Positions 1 through 9,753 of a stretch of 64,000 nucleotides of DNA are shown in pieces. The first letter of the stretch is position 1; each line of letters opens with the position of its first letter. Position numbers and translations under genes: made by a program. The DNA lies in the NCBI GenBank assembly GCA_002327905.1, contig DCUY01000104.1:1-64000 (forward strand), given 5' to 3'. Origin of the DNA: Caldifarciminota bacterium UBA2202 (GTDB lineage Bacteria > Hydrothermota > 32-111). The notes below the pieces were generated by a model, which saw nothing but the letters and a program-made list of their open reading frames with translations, had not been told where the DNA came from and made no database searches.

Positions 1-1236
<1,236 letters not shown>

Positions 1237-1270
1237 TTTCTCCTCCTTTTTTATTTTTACCAATGTCTTT

Positions 1271-1298
1271 ATTATAAAACTATACCGCTTAAAGTCAA
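1271..1298 (-). promoter_or_regulatory. sigma70-type promoter for the CT-tract gene
   Basis: On the minus strand TTGACT (1298-1293) and TATAAT (1276-1271) are separated by 16 bases. The start site would be near 1264, leaving a leader of about 28 bases that carries the AGGAGGAG ribosome site of the gene starting at 1236. Confidence 0.65.
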
Positions 1299-1314
1299 TA
1301 CTATTTTTTCGTCA

Positions 1315-1361
1315 TTTGACAAAGCGCCAATTCACGCTCTATCAGAGACGCTTTTTGTCAA
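1315..1361. repeat. inverted repeat in the intergenic space before neuB
   Basis: The arms TTTGACAAAGCG and CGCTTTTTGTCAAA flank a loop that itself contains CTCTATCAGAG. The arms hold TTGACA-like words, so this could be an operator or an old mobile-element end. The remaining 1362-1478 shows nothing else I recognise. Confidence 0.3.
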
Positions 1362-1478
1362 TTTGACTCAAATAAAATCTAAGAATGATTCATTGCAATT
1401 ACATAAGAATCTAAATTAAAGTCAATATCTTTTAATTCACCTTAAACAGGTAATGTAAAACCCACAATTCAGAATGTC

Positions 1479-1506
1479 TTTACATAACTCAAAAAAAATG
1501 TATAAT
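1479..1506 (+). promoter_or_regulatory. promoter for the neuB-like gene
   Basis: TTTACA at 1479-1484 and a perfect TATAAT at 1501-1506 are spaced by 16 bases. The predicted start near 1513 leaves only a very short leader before the ATG pair at 1521/1524, with AAAAGGAGAA in between. Confidence 0.5.
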
Positions 1507-1520
1507 GGAAAAAAGGAGAA

Positions 1521-2537
1521 ATGATGATTTTAAAAATAAAAAACAAAATTATTTCAAAGCAGAATCCTTTTATAATTGCTGAGGCGGGAATAAATCACAA
1601 TGGAGACATTAACATTGCAAAAGAGTTGATTTTAAAAGCAAAAGAGAGCGGAGCCGACTGCATAAAATTCCAGACATACAAGACGGAAAACCTGATAATA
1701 AAGAACCAGAAGACAATAGGATTTTTCAATGAAATAAAAAAATGCGAACTTACATATGAGGAATTTCAGATATTGAAGGAATTCGCTGTAAAGAATGACA
1801 TCATATTCATGTCCACTCCTGACGATGAAGAATCTCTTGATTTTCTTCTGTCACTCAACCTGCCCGCGATAAAAATAGGTTCGGGAGAGGTAAATAACAT
1901 AAAATTTCTCAAGCTTGCGGCATCTTCAAAAAAAATAATTATACTTTCAACAGGCGCTTCAACAGAGGATGAAATAGACAGAGCGTATGAGACGGTATTT
2001 GCTTTGAATAAAAAAATAATACTCATGCACTGCATATCGGAATATCCCGCCGAGTTGAAGACTCTGAATTTGAAGTTTATAAGATATATGTCTTCAAAGT
2101 ACAAATGCCCCGTAGGATTCTCGGACCATTCTACATCCCTTATAGCGCCTGTAGTTGCATTTCTAAACGGAGCGGCAGTCATTGAGAAGCATTTTACTCT
2201 TGATAAGTCAATGGTCGGGCCTGACCATAGGTTCTCTCTTGATCCTCAGGAATTATCAAAGATGATTGAGAACATAAAAGATGCGCAGGAATCTTTAGGA
2301 GAGGAGAAAAGAAAGATAACCCCCAAAGAGAGCGAGATCCGCTCCTTTATAAGAAAATCAATCTTCTCAAATCAGAATATTGAAGGAGGAGAGGAATTGA
2401 CTGAGAATAATATAACTCTTCTCAGACCTCAATTGGGAATAAAGGCGAATGAATATTTTGATGTTCTTGGCAGACGGGTAGCTGAAAAGATAAACAAATA
2501 CAAGCCGATTTACAGAAAGGATATTAAGAAGCACTGA
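1521..2537 (+). CDS. neuB: N-acetylneuraminate / nonulosonic acid synthase (NeuB/SpsE family)
   Basis: It condenses phosphoenolpyruvate with an N-acetylated hexose to make a nine-carbon nonulosonic acid (sialic, legionaminic or pseudaminic type) in the cytoplasm. The TIM-barrel covers roughly residues 15-255, with family motifs AEAGINHNGD (20-29), IGSGEVNN (119-126), FSDHS (200-204) and EKHFTLD...GPDH (222-236). An SAF-type antifreeze-like domain follows at about 275-335. Length (338) is usual for the family. AAAAGGAGAA precedes two ATGs, and the second (1524) has the better spacing. The gene stands alone on the plus strand. Its natural partner, the CMP-sugar synthetase, is 13 kb away on the other strand. 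The last 14 bases overlap the convergent DUF559 gene. Which nonulosonic acid is made cannot be told from sequence. Confidence 0.9.
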   Translation: MMILKIKNKIISKQNPFIIAEAGINHNGDINIAKELILKAKESGADCIKFQTYKTENLIIKNQKTIGFFNEIKKCELTYEEFQILKEFAVKNDIIFMSTPDDEESLDFLLSLNLPAIKIGSGEVNNIKFLKLAASSKKIIILSTGASTEDEIDRAYETVFALNKKIILMHCISEYPAELKTLNLKFIRYMSSKYKCPVGFSDHSTSLIAPVVAFLNGAAVIEKHFTLDKSMVGPDHRFSLDPQELSKMIENIKDAQESLGEEKRKITPKESEIRSFIRKSIFSNQNIEGGEELTENNITLLRPQLGIKANEYFDVLGRRVAEKINKYKPIYRKDIKKH

Positions 2538-3270
2538 ACCCGCCCAAAGCGGATATTCCCTTTTCAATAATCTCAATTATATCTCTGCTCTTCATAATAA
2601 CTTCATTCTCCTTAAAATGAATAAGCTTTAATCCTTTTTTTTCAAGAAAGGAATCCCTGATTTTATCTCTTTCGGACTGCTTCTTTGAAGAATGCCACTT
2701 TTTTGAATCGCATTCAATTCCAAGAATTCCTTCATTGCATAGTATTGCAAAATCAAGCCTGTATTTTCCGCCTTCCGTTTTTACAGTATATTCCCTCTTA
2801 AAAGGCTTGCCCCAATCCGATAAAACATCATTCATTATATCTTCAAGCGGTTTTACATTGTAAAGCTGTGCAAGAGTGGAAACTTTTTTTAAAAGAGAAT
2901 ATTCAGTTCTTTTGAATGTGACTCTCATATGCGATGTATTTGCAATCGGACTTTTCAGATTTTTTATGCTTTTAAATGTGAAATTCACATAATCCTCATT
3001 GATCCCTGCCTTTGTTGATTCATAATTCGGCAGATATCTTCTCTTTATAATTTTATATGACATTACCTTCGCGTACATTTCAATTTTCTTTCCCCCCTTG
3101 AAAATTCTTGAAGGAAAATAAAATGCTATATAATTTATTCCTATGGGATTGATATATTTTTCGGGTATCCTGTACGATTTTGCTTCCAAAAGAAGCTTCA
3201 GATCCGATTTTCTCTTGACTACGCAGACAAGCAGGTCTCTTTTATGAATAAACTTTTTTTCGTTTCTCAT
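2524..3270 (-). CDS. DUF559 / Vsr-like nuclease-fold protein
   Basis: Residues about 150-240 match the DUF559 pattern, a PD-(D/E)XK relative of very-short-patch repair endonucleases. RLDFAI (171-176), IECDSKKWHSS (185-195), then SERDKIRDSFLEKKGLKLIHF (199-219) correspond to the usual D, E-x-D/K and basic-helix elements. The first 140 residues are a separate region; similar proteins often have a winged-helix-like N-terminal domain. It probably binds or cuts DNA; substrate unknown. It has its own strong promoter at 3352-3380 and a leader of about 75 bases without a clear ribosome site. Its 3' end overlaps neuB tail to tail. Confidence 0.7.
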   Translation of the reverse strand: MRNEKKFIHKRDLLVCVVKRKSDLKLLLEAKSYRIPEKYINPIGINYIAFYFPSRIFKGGKKIEMYAKVMSYKIIKRRYLPNYESTKAGINEDYVNFTFKSIKNLKSPIANTSHMRVTFKRTEYSLLKKVSTLAQLYNVKPLEDIMNDVLSDWGKPFKREYTVKTEGGKYRLDFAILCNEGILGIECDSKKWHSSKKQSERDKIRDSFLEKKGLKLIHFKENEVIMKSRDIIEIIEKGISALGGFSAS

Positions 3271-3351
3271 ATTCTCGCCCTACCGGTTTTTTGAAAATTC
3301 GCTTTATCCTGACTGCTCTCCCACCCTCCGCAACACTCTCCAAACATTTTA

Positions 3352-3380
3352 ATTATATCTCATCATGTTGCATTTGTCAA
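3352..3380 (-). promoter_or_regulatory. promoter for the DUF559 gene
   Basis: On the minus strand TTGACA (3380-3375) and TATAAT (3357-3352) are both perfect consensus, with a 17-base spacer. The predicted start near 3345 lies about 75 bases upstream of the ATG at 3270. Confidence 0.7.
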
Positions 3381-3431
3381 CACTTTTCTTTTTTGTTTGT
3401 CAAATACTTCTTTGTTAAGCATTTGACAAAA

Positions 3432-3590
3432 CTAAAATATAGTGTATATAAAAGGCGTTACGGATGACCCTGCAAAAACAAAGAGCAGGAGAGCTATCAA
3501 TAAAAGCGAAATTATCAGAGGTATAAGCCAGTATTTTTTCCTTGTGAAAAGGAATTTGAATAGTGATTTTATCTGTCTGAATATTTCCAT
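3432..3590 (-). CDS. DUF5989 small membrane protein (SxtK-like)
   Basis: A 52-residue protein starting MEIFRQIKSLFKFLFTRKKY, followed by one hydrophobic segment of about 22 residues and a short tail. This is the usual form of DUF5989 proteins, found next to SxtJ and carbamoyltransferases. The ATG at 3590 is preceded by AGGAGG with four intervening bases; an upstream start at 3629 lacks such a site. It lies 8 bases after the SxtJ-like gene as the last member of the 20-kb run. The molecular role of the family is not established; membrane association is seen directly. Confidence 0.8.
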   Translation of the reverse strand: MEIFRQIKSLFKFLFTRKKYWLIPLIISLLLIALLLFVFAGSSVTPFIYTIF

Positions 3591-3598
3591 TTGTCCTC

Positions 3599-3967
3599 CT
3601 AAAACAATTCTTCCAGATTTTTCTTCCACTCATTTGATGATTTTACATAATAGGAAGGTATGTCGTTATTTTGTTTTTTATAAAATCTTTTGTCATTCAA
3701 ATATAGAAGCGGTTTTGAGAGCAAGAACATAACATAGTAAACAAATGAAACAAGAATCACTGTCGTGAGAAATGTCAGGATAAAGACAATTTTATTAAAA
3801 ATGAATGTCAATGGATATAAAAACTCGGATTTGACGAGCCACACAAACAAAATAAGCGCAAGAATTGAAATATAAATTAAATTGACAGACCCTTTAATCA
3901 TGCTTAAAAGATTCAAAGCGAAAGCAAACATTAAAACTGCAAGATTTCGTCTTCTCTCTTTATGCAT
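3599..3967 (-). CDS. SxtJ-family membrane protein
   Basis: A 122-residue protein with three hydrophobic segments (about 8-25, 28-45 and 55-85) and a charged cytoplasmic tail ending NEWKKNLEELF. Arrangement and neighbours match the SxtJ family, named from saxitoxin clusters and commonly found between an O-carbamoyltransferase and a DUF5989 protein. Its start overlaps the end of the carbamoyltransferase gene by 8 bases, so translation is probably coupled. A likely role is to help the carbamoyltransferase work on a membrane-bound glycan or lipid-linked sugar, but this is inference. Confidence 0.75.
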   Translation of the reverse strand: MHKERRRNLAVLMFAFALNLLSMIKGSVNLIYISILALILFVWLVKSEFLYPLTFIFNKIVFILTFLTTVILVSFVYYVMFLLSKPLLYLNDKRFYKKQNNDIPSYYVKSSNEWKKNLEELF

Positions 3968-5750
3968 GAGTCCTCACAATTTTGAAGTCTCCTCTCTTTC
4001 TTGTCTGAACACTCTTTCTGAGAATGAAACTCCCTGCAATGAGAGTGTCAATATCCGATTCAATGAATGTTTTGAATGCATCAGCCGGACTCTCCACTAT
4101 GGGCTGTCCCGATACATTGAAAGAGGTGTTTATCACTATCGGCATGCCTGAAATATTTTCAAATTCCTTTATCAGTTTGTAAAAAACCGGATTCGACTCA
4201 CTTGTCACTGTCTGCACTCTTGAAGAAAAATCAGCATGCACTACAGCCGGCAGTTGAGTGAAGCTTTTCTGCAAAAGCGAAAAATCATGCGTTATATGTT
4301 TATCCGTATTTCTGAATTCTTTCTTGAGAGTTGAAACCGTAAGCATGTAAGGAGTGGCAAAGTCCTCTTCAAAATAATCCTTATGCCTCTCCTTTAGTAT
4401 TGCAGGAGCGAAAGGTCTGAAAGATTCACGGAATTTTATCTTCATATTCATTTCTTTCTGCATTCTGCTGTTCGTCGGATCTCCGAGTATGCTTCTGTTT
4501 CCAAGAGCTCTCGGACCGTATTCCATTCTTCCCTGAAACCAGCCGACAACTCTTCCGCCTGCTATTTCTTCAGCCGCTGTTTTGCACTTATCGGCAGTCT
4601 TTTCATACACGGCATTAAGATCTTTTAATGATTTTTCAATCATTTCATCAGTATATTCTGTTCCAAGGTATGAGTATTCCTGAGCATTTACAAACTCTTC
4701 TCCCGCCTGAGAGGCGATGTAAAGAGCCGCGCCCATTGCGCCTCCGGCATCCCCGGAAGCAGGCTGTATAAATATATTTTTAAATTTGGAATGTTTTTTT
4801 ATCTTTGAGTTTGCAACACAGTTCAGCCCGACTCCTCCGGCAATGACAAGATTCTCCTCATTTGTTGTGAAATGAAGATTCTGCGCCATTTTCACAAGTA
4901 TCTCCTCCGTCACACTCTGCACTGAAGCGGCTATGTCGGCATGAATCTTAGAGATCTTCTCCTTCGGATGCCTTGCCTTTGTTTTAAGGAGTTCTTCCAT
5001 TCTTTTTCCGCACATCTTCGCACCATACTGAAATTCAAAATATTTCATATTCAATCCGTATGACCCATCTTCTTTAATGTCAATTATATTCTTCTTTATT
5101 AAATCAGCATAAATCGGCTCTCCGTAGGGAGCGAGGCCCATAAGCTTATACTCTCCGGAATTCACTTCAAAACCGCACAAATAAGTAAATGCGGAATAAA
5201 ACATACCCAATGAATGAGGATATTCTATTGAGCTTATCTGTTTGACATCTCTTCCGGAAATCACTCCGAGAGTCGTCGTATCCCATTCCCCCACACCGTC
5301 ATTCACCATGTATGCCGCTGACTTAAAACCCGAAGGATAGAATGCTGAAGCCGCATGGGAAATATGATGCGGCACATAATAAAGTTTGTAATCCCCCTTG
5401 ATATGCTTTTTAATCTCATTTGAGAGAAAGAGTTTTTCTTTCAGCCACACAGGAAGAGCTGAGAATGCGAATTTAAAATTACGCGGAGATGAATATATGA
5501 GATTTTGAATTACTCTTTCAAATTTCAAAATGGGCTTGTCATAAAACACCACAGCATCAAGCTCATTATCAATCATATTAAATCTCTCCCTCAGAACTTT
5601 AATTGAATTGAGGGGAAACCGTTCGTCATTTTTTATTCCTGAAAATCTCTCTTCCTGAAGAGCAGCTACAATGCGGCTCCCTTTCATATAACAGACGGAA
5701 GAATCATGATAAAGAGCGGAAATTCCGAGAATCTTCTTTTCAGTCTTCAT
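3960..5750 (-). CDS. O-carbamoyltransferase (NodU/TobZ/SxtI family)
   Basis: It transfers a carbamoyl group from carbamoyl phosphate, through carbamoyl-AMP, to a hydroxyl of a sugar or similar acceptor. The N-terminal ASKHA-like domain begins with ILGISALYHDSS. HHISHAASAF supplies the conserved metal-binding histidines, and a glycine-rich GGVGLNCVANSK segment is also present. The C-terminal carbamoyltransferase domain holds GWFQGRMEYGPRALGNRSIL and the FRPFAP segment. At about 596 residues it is full length. I chose the ATG at 5750, which overlaps the upstream dehydratase gene by 11 bases; the alternative at 5765 is TTG. Position in a nucleotide-sugar locus suggests it decorates the surface glycan. 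Confidence 0.9.
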   Translation of the reverse strand: MKTEKKILGISALYHDSSVCYMKGSRIVAALQEERFSGIKNDERFPLNSIKVLRERFNMIDNELDAVVFYDKPILKFERVIQNLIYSSPRNFKFAFSALPVWLKEKLFLSNEIKKHIKGDYKLYYVPHHISHAASAFYPSGFKSAAYMVNDGVGEWDTTTLGVISGRDVKQISSIEYPHSLGMFYSAFTYLCGFEVNSGEYKLMGLAPYGEPIYADLIKKNIIDIKEDGSYGLNMKYFEFQYGAKMCGKRMEELLKTKARHPKEKISKIHADIAASVQSVTEEILVKMAQNLHFTTNEENLVIAGGVGLNCVANSKIKKHSKFKNIFIQPASGDAGGAMGAALYIASQAGEEFVNAQEYSYLGTEYTDEMIEKSLKDLNAVYEKTADKCKTAAEEIAGGRVVGWFQGRMEYGPRALGNRSILGDPTNSRMQKEMNMKIKFRESFRPFAPAILKERHKDYFEEDFATPYMLTVSTLKKEFRNTDKHITHDFSLLQKSFTQLPAVVHADFSSRVQTVTSESNPVFYKLIKEFENISGMPIVINTSFNVSGQPIVESPADAFKTFIESDIDTLIAGSFILRKSVQTRKRGDFKIVRTHA

Positions 5751-7590
5751 ACTTGAATCTGGCAATGTATGTCTTAAGAAGTTTCTTCACATCTTCATGA
5801 TTCTTTGTCGTCATGAACTCATCAACCATGCCGTTTATCTTTGAATACTCCATTTTACTGCTACCCACTGCTTTATAAATCTTCTCAAATCTCGTTTTTT
5901 CAACTCCCTCCTCCGAGCGGAGAAGCTCCTCAAAGAGCTTTTCTCCCTTTCTTTTGCCTGTATATATCATCTGAATGTCTTTGTTGGGCTCGTATCCGTA
6001 CATCCGTATCATATTTTCGGCAATTTCTCGGATAAGTATCGGCTCTCCCATGTCAAGTATGAAGACCTCTCCGCCATGTGCTCCGCCTGCAGCTTCAAGA
6101 CATAGCTGAACAGCTTCCTGAGTAGTCATGAAATATCTCTTCATGTCAGGATGGGTTATTGTCAAGGGCTGTTTGTTTTTTATCTGCTCTTCAAATATCG
6201 GCAGAACACTTCCTCTTGAACCGAGCACATTCCCGAATCTTACGCATGAAAAAATTGTCTTTCCAATGCTTGAGGATGTCACTATAAATTCCGCTATTCT
6301 CTTTGTTCCTCCCATTATTGAAGAAGGATTTACTGCTTTGTCAGTTGAAATGAATAAAAATCTTTTTGCCTTTCCCGTTGCCGCATTGACAAGATTGAAT
6401 GTTCCCGAAATATTTGTCTTTACACCTTCAATAGGAAACTTTTCGCACATGGGAACATGCTTGAGAGCAGCTGCATGAAAGACCACATCTATATTATTTT
6501 CACTGAAAATCTCTTCTATTCTGCTCTTTTCACGCACATCTGCAAGTATCATTTCAACTTTGCTTTTTAATTCTTCCGGAGTGCGGTTTTCAAGGTAAAA
6601 CAATTCAGTTTCATCAATATCAAGAGCAAGAATCTTTTTAGGATTGAATTTAAGAACCTGTTTGAATATCTCAGAACCTATTGAACCGCATGCGCCTGTT
6701 ATTAGTACTGTCTGATCTTTCAGATATTTCCCTATCTCCTCCTGATTTAGCTTAACGCTCTCCCTTCCGAGAAGGTCTGTAATATCAATATTCTTAACAC
6801 TCTTCAATGTCACTTTTCCGCTGAGAACCTCCTGCACTGAAGGTAGTATTTTAATCTCTTTAACCTGCTCGCTCTCAAGATATCTGAAGACTTCATTTAA
6901 CCGCTCCTTCTTTATGGAGGGAATTGCTATAAGAACAGAGCCTGCATTCGTCTTCTTCATAACTCTTTTAATGTCTTTAAGTCCGCTGAGTATCATTATT
7001 CCGTGTATACGCATCTTCCATTTATTCTTATTGTCATCCAAAATAGCAACAGGCTCATAGGAACTCTCTTTTTTAAGCATCTCCCTGATTATCTGCTCTC
7101 CTCCGTCCCCGGCTCCATAAACTATGATTTTCTTTTTGGCTTCATTATCTCTGTCAGTCATGAACAGGATTATTCTTTTCAGGCTTCTAAAAAAACCAAG
7201 AAGAAAGAGTGATATGAAGAAATCAAGAAAGAAGACCGAACGGGAAAGTATTACAATCAGATGACTTCTGAACATTACAAATGCCGTCAGATAGGCAAAA
7301 ATCTGGGCAAGAAGTATTGCGAAGAACATTTTAAGAGCGTCTCTCATTGAGAAGTATTTCCATGAAATCGCATAAAAATCAAATACAATGAGCATTATTA
7401 TTTTAGAGAAAATGAATATCGGAAGAAAGATTTTAAATGTATCATACTGCACAATAAGTTCGCTTATGCTGAATCTGATGCTGAATGAAAGAACAAAGGA
7501 TAGGTAAAATATGAAAATATCAGATAGAACAAAAAACATAAATCTTTTAAGATAAGATGGCTTGAAAATATTATGAATTAAGGATTTCAT
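5740..7590 (-). CDS. membrane-anchored UDP-sugar 4,6-dehydratase (PglF/CapD/FlaA1 family)
   Basis: The N-terminal half has four to five transmembrane helices (about residues 10-140). A CoA-binding-like NAD domain follows with VYGAGDGGEQIIREML. The C-terminal short-chain dehydrogenase domain carries VLITGACGSIGSEI, LADVREKSRIEEIF, HAAALKHVPMCE and FISTDKAVNPSSIMGGTKR. The threonine-aspartate-lysine arrangement in STDKAV and the MGGTKR helix are typical of retaining UDP-GlcNAc 4,6-dehydratases. Product would be a 4-keto-6-deoxy UDP-sugar. The ATG at 7590 has AGGAAA upstream; 7608 is a second possible start with GGAGG ten bases away. Both overlap the aminotransferase gene. Paired with the downstream-acting DegT enzyme, it suggests an amino-deoxy sugar. 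Confidence 0.9.
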   Translation of the reverse strand: MKSLIHNIFKPSYLKRFMFFVLSDIFIFYLSFVLSFSIRFSISELIVQYDTFKIFLPIFIFSKIIMLIVFDFYAISWKYFSMRDALKMFFAILLAQIFAYLTAFVMFRSHLIVILSRSVFFLDFFISLFLLGFFRSLKRIILFMTDRDNEAKKKIIVYGAGDGGEQIIREMLKKESSYEPVAILDDNKNKWKMRIHGIMILSGLKDIKRVMKKTNAGSVLIAIPSIKKERLNEVFRYLESEQVKEIKILPSVQEVLSGKVTLKSVKNIDITDLLGRESVKLNQEEIGKYLKDQTVLITGACGSIGSEIFKQVLKFNPKKILALDIDETELFYLENRTPEELKSKVEMILADVREKSRIEEIFSENNIDVVFHAAALKHVPMCEKFPIEGVKTNISGTFNLVNAATGKAKRFLFISTDKAVNPSSIMGGTKRIAEFIVTSSSIGKTIFSCVRFGNVLGSRGSVLPIFEEQIKNKQPLTITHPDMKRYFMTTQEAVQLCLEAAGGAHGGEVFILDMGEPILIREIAENMIRMYGYEPNKDIQMIYTGKRKGEKLFEELLRSEEGVEKTRFEKIYKAVGSSKMEYSKINGMVDEFMTTKNHEDVKKLLKTYIARFKYED

Positions 7591-8722
7591 CAATTTTCCT
7601 GATGACATAATTCTGCTCCCTCCTCTTTATATCAGTATGAAACGGTATTGCAATTGTCTCTGCGGATACTGAAGCTGTCACGGGAAAGTCATTAAGCTTA
7701 TACCCGAATTTTTTATAACAGGGCTGTGTGTGTATGGGCGTAAAATAAGGCCTTACAGATATGCCGTTTTTTATTAAAGAGTCCATTGTCTTATTTCTTA
7801 TTTTTTCATCAACTCTGATTACATAGACAAACCAGCCGTTCTTTTGAGATTTAGGAGTATGCGGAATCTTTACGCCTTTGATTTTTGAGAGGGCATTATC
7901 ATAGTATTCTGCGGCTATGCGCCTTTTGTCAAGAATCTCTTCAACCCTTTCCATCTGAGCCACACCGACAGCAGTCGAGAGTTCGTCTATCCTGAAATTA
8001 TACCCTAAAAATGAATGGTCAAGCCACAGGTCCATATCCTTCCTTCCCTGATTCCTCAGCGCGCGCATCTTCAGATATGTGTCTCTGGAATCTGTGACAA
8101 TCATCCCACCCTCTCCTGTTGTTATCTGCTTGTTCGGATAAAATGCGAATACTGAAGCCTCCCCGAAAGAGCCAGCCATTCCGTATGCGGATTCTGTTCC
8201 GAAAGCCTCGCACGAATCCTCAATCAGAAAGAGTCCGTTTTTTTTTACTATTCTTTCAATTTTTTTATAATCGCATACATTTCCGAATATATCTACTGAA
8301 AGCACTCCCCTCAATTTTTTTTTTGTCTTTTTGTTAATGAGTTTTCCGTTTATACTCTTATATTCACATTCAATCATATTCTCGAGTTTTTCTGCCGACA
8401 TACACAGAGTATGATCGTCAATGTCGCAGAATTTTGGAGTTCCGCCCGCATGTATGATTACATTTGAAGAAGCCACAAAACTGAATGGTGATGTAATTAC
8501 TTCATCATTTTCATTGAGATTATGATTCATCAAGAGAAGAAACAATCCTGCTGTTCCTGAGGATACAGAGACGCCGTATTTTCTTCCGGCATATTTCGAC
8601 ACTCTTTTTTCAAATTCTTCAGTATATTTTCCTATGCTTAGAATTCCTGTTTTTAAGATATTCTTCAGGTATTTCAGTTCATTTCCCTTTAATGAGACTC
8701 CGCTAAGATTTACTTTCATCAT
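7571..8722 (-). CDS. DegT/DnrJ/EryC1/StrS sugar aminotransferase
   Basis: A PLP-dependent enzyme that turns a keto-sugar nucleotide into an amino sugar nucleotide. The fold-type I motifs are in order: SSGTAGLFLLLMN (PLP phosphate), EDSCEAFGTE (the aspartate contacting the pyridine ring), and FAFYPNKQITTGEGGMIVT with the Schiff-base lysine in PNKQ. The C-terminal part has RPYFTPIHTQPCYKKFGY, usual for the family. Length 383 is normal. Its ATG overlaps the stop of the oxidoreductase gene upstream. It could act after the Gfo/Idh/MocA enzyme (WbpE-like, 3-amino group) or after the 4,6-dehydratase (4-amino group); sequence alone does not decide. Confidence 0.9.
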   Translation of the reverse strand: MMKVNLSGVSLKGNELKYLKNILKTGILSIGKYTEEFEKRVSKYAGRKYGVSVSSGTAGLFLLLMNHNLNENDEVITSPFSFVASSNVIIHAGGTPKFCDIDDHTLCMSAEKLENMIECEYKSINGKLINKKTKKKLRGVLSVDIFGNVCDYKKIERIVKKNGLFLIEDSCEAFGTESAYGMAGSFGEASVFAFYPNKQITTGEGGMIVTDSRDTYLKMRALRNQGRKDMDLWLDHSFLGYNFRIDELSTAVGVAQMERVEEILDKRRIAAEYYDNALSKIKGVKIPHTPKSQKNGWFVYVIRVDEKIRNKTMDSLIKNGISVRPYFTPIHTQPCYKKFGYKLNDFPVTASVSAETIAIPFHTDIKRREQNYVIRKIDEILNS

Positions 8723-9753
8723 TACTCCTTGTCAAGAGGAAGCGGCACGACAGTTCCTTTCTTTGCCGATTTATATATAGCCAAAATCAGTTCTATTGAT
8801 TTTCTTCCCTCTCTTCCGTCAGTATTGGCTTTTTCATTTTTTTTAAGAACATCTATCACATTTTGATAGTATCCCGAATGACCGAAGCCGTAGACTGATT
8901 TTGTGCTGTAATTTATTTCATTAACAAGAGAATCATCATCATCATATTTTTCAAATTCCCATTTTTCAACTTTATTAACCGCATTTCCGCCTATCTTCAC
9001 TGTTCCGCTCTCACCGAGTACTGTTATTGAACCCTCATAGTTTTTCGGGTATGCAAGCATTGTCACCTGAATCACTCCTATAGCTCCCGAGCGGAATTTC
9101 AATATTGCGGCTCCTGTATCCTCCACCTCTATGTGTCTTCCAAGAGTGCCTGTAACCGCAGTTACATAATCCACAGGACCTATGAGCCATTGAATCAAAT
9201 CAACATAATGGGAGGCCTGATTCATGAATGCTCCTCCGTCAAATTCCCATTTTCCGCGCCAGTCAGCCATATCATAATATTCCTGAGGCCTCTGCCAATA
9301 TACTGTTGCATTAGCCATGAACAACTTGCCGAATCTCTTTTTATCAATAGCATTTTTCAAAAGTCGAATCGGAGGATTGAGGCGATTTTGCTTAACCACA
9401 AATAGTTTTACATTATTGTCGTCGCACTCTTTTATAAGCTCGTCTGCTCCTTTAAGAGATACAGCTATGGGTTTTTCTACAAGTACATTTATCTTCTTCT
9501 TTGCCGCCATCACACCGTGTTTCGGATGGAGGCCTGATGGAGTGCAGATGCTTATTAAATCAAAATTTTCTTTTTCAAGCATCTCCCCGTAATCGGAATA
9601 GCTGTTAACATTGAATTCCTCTGCATATTTATCTGCACGGAGTTTTATTTTATCGCACACTGCTGTGACTTTTAATTCATCTTTCAATTCCCTGAATACT
9701 TCAAAGTGCCGCTCTGAAATTCTTCCGCATCCCACTAATCCGATTTTTATCAT
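8722..9753 (-). CDS. Gfo/Idh/MocA sugar oxidoreductase (WbpB-like)
   Basis: An NAD(P)-dependent dehydrogenase with a Rossmann fold at the start (IGLVGCGRISERHFEVF) and the EKPIAVSLKGADELI segment of this superfamily near residue 95. WRGKWEFDGGAFMNQASHYVDL holds the conserved histidine and aspartate. The 343-residue length is typical. With the UDP-GlcNAc 6-dehydrogenase-like and DegT genes in the same run, oxidation of a UDP-GlcNAcA-type sugar at C3 is the most likely job, as in WbpB. A matching N-acetyltransferase (WbpD) is not seen in the window. Confidence 0.8.
   Translation of the reverse strand: MIKIGLVGCGRISERHFEVFRELKDELKVTAVCDKIKLRADKYAEEFNVNSYSDYGEMLEKENFDLISICTPSGLHPKHGVMAAKKKINVLVEKPIAVSLKGADELIKECDDNNVKLFVVKQNRLNPPIRLLKNAIDKKRFGKLFMANATVYWQRPQEYYDMADWRGKWEFDGGAFMNQASHYVDLIQWLIGPVDYVTAVTGTLGRHIEVEDTGAAILKFRSGAIGVIQVTMLAYPKNYEGSITVLGESGTVKIGGNAVNKVEKWEFEKYDDDDSLVNEINYSTKSVYGFGHSGYYQNVIDVLKKNEKANTDGREGRKSIELILAIYKSAKKGTVVPLPLDKE

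Noticed and set aside
3432..3629. Start at 3629 for the DUF5989 protein
   Set aside because: The family begins at MEIFRQI and the ATG at 3590 has a strong AGGAGG site.
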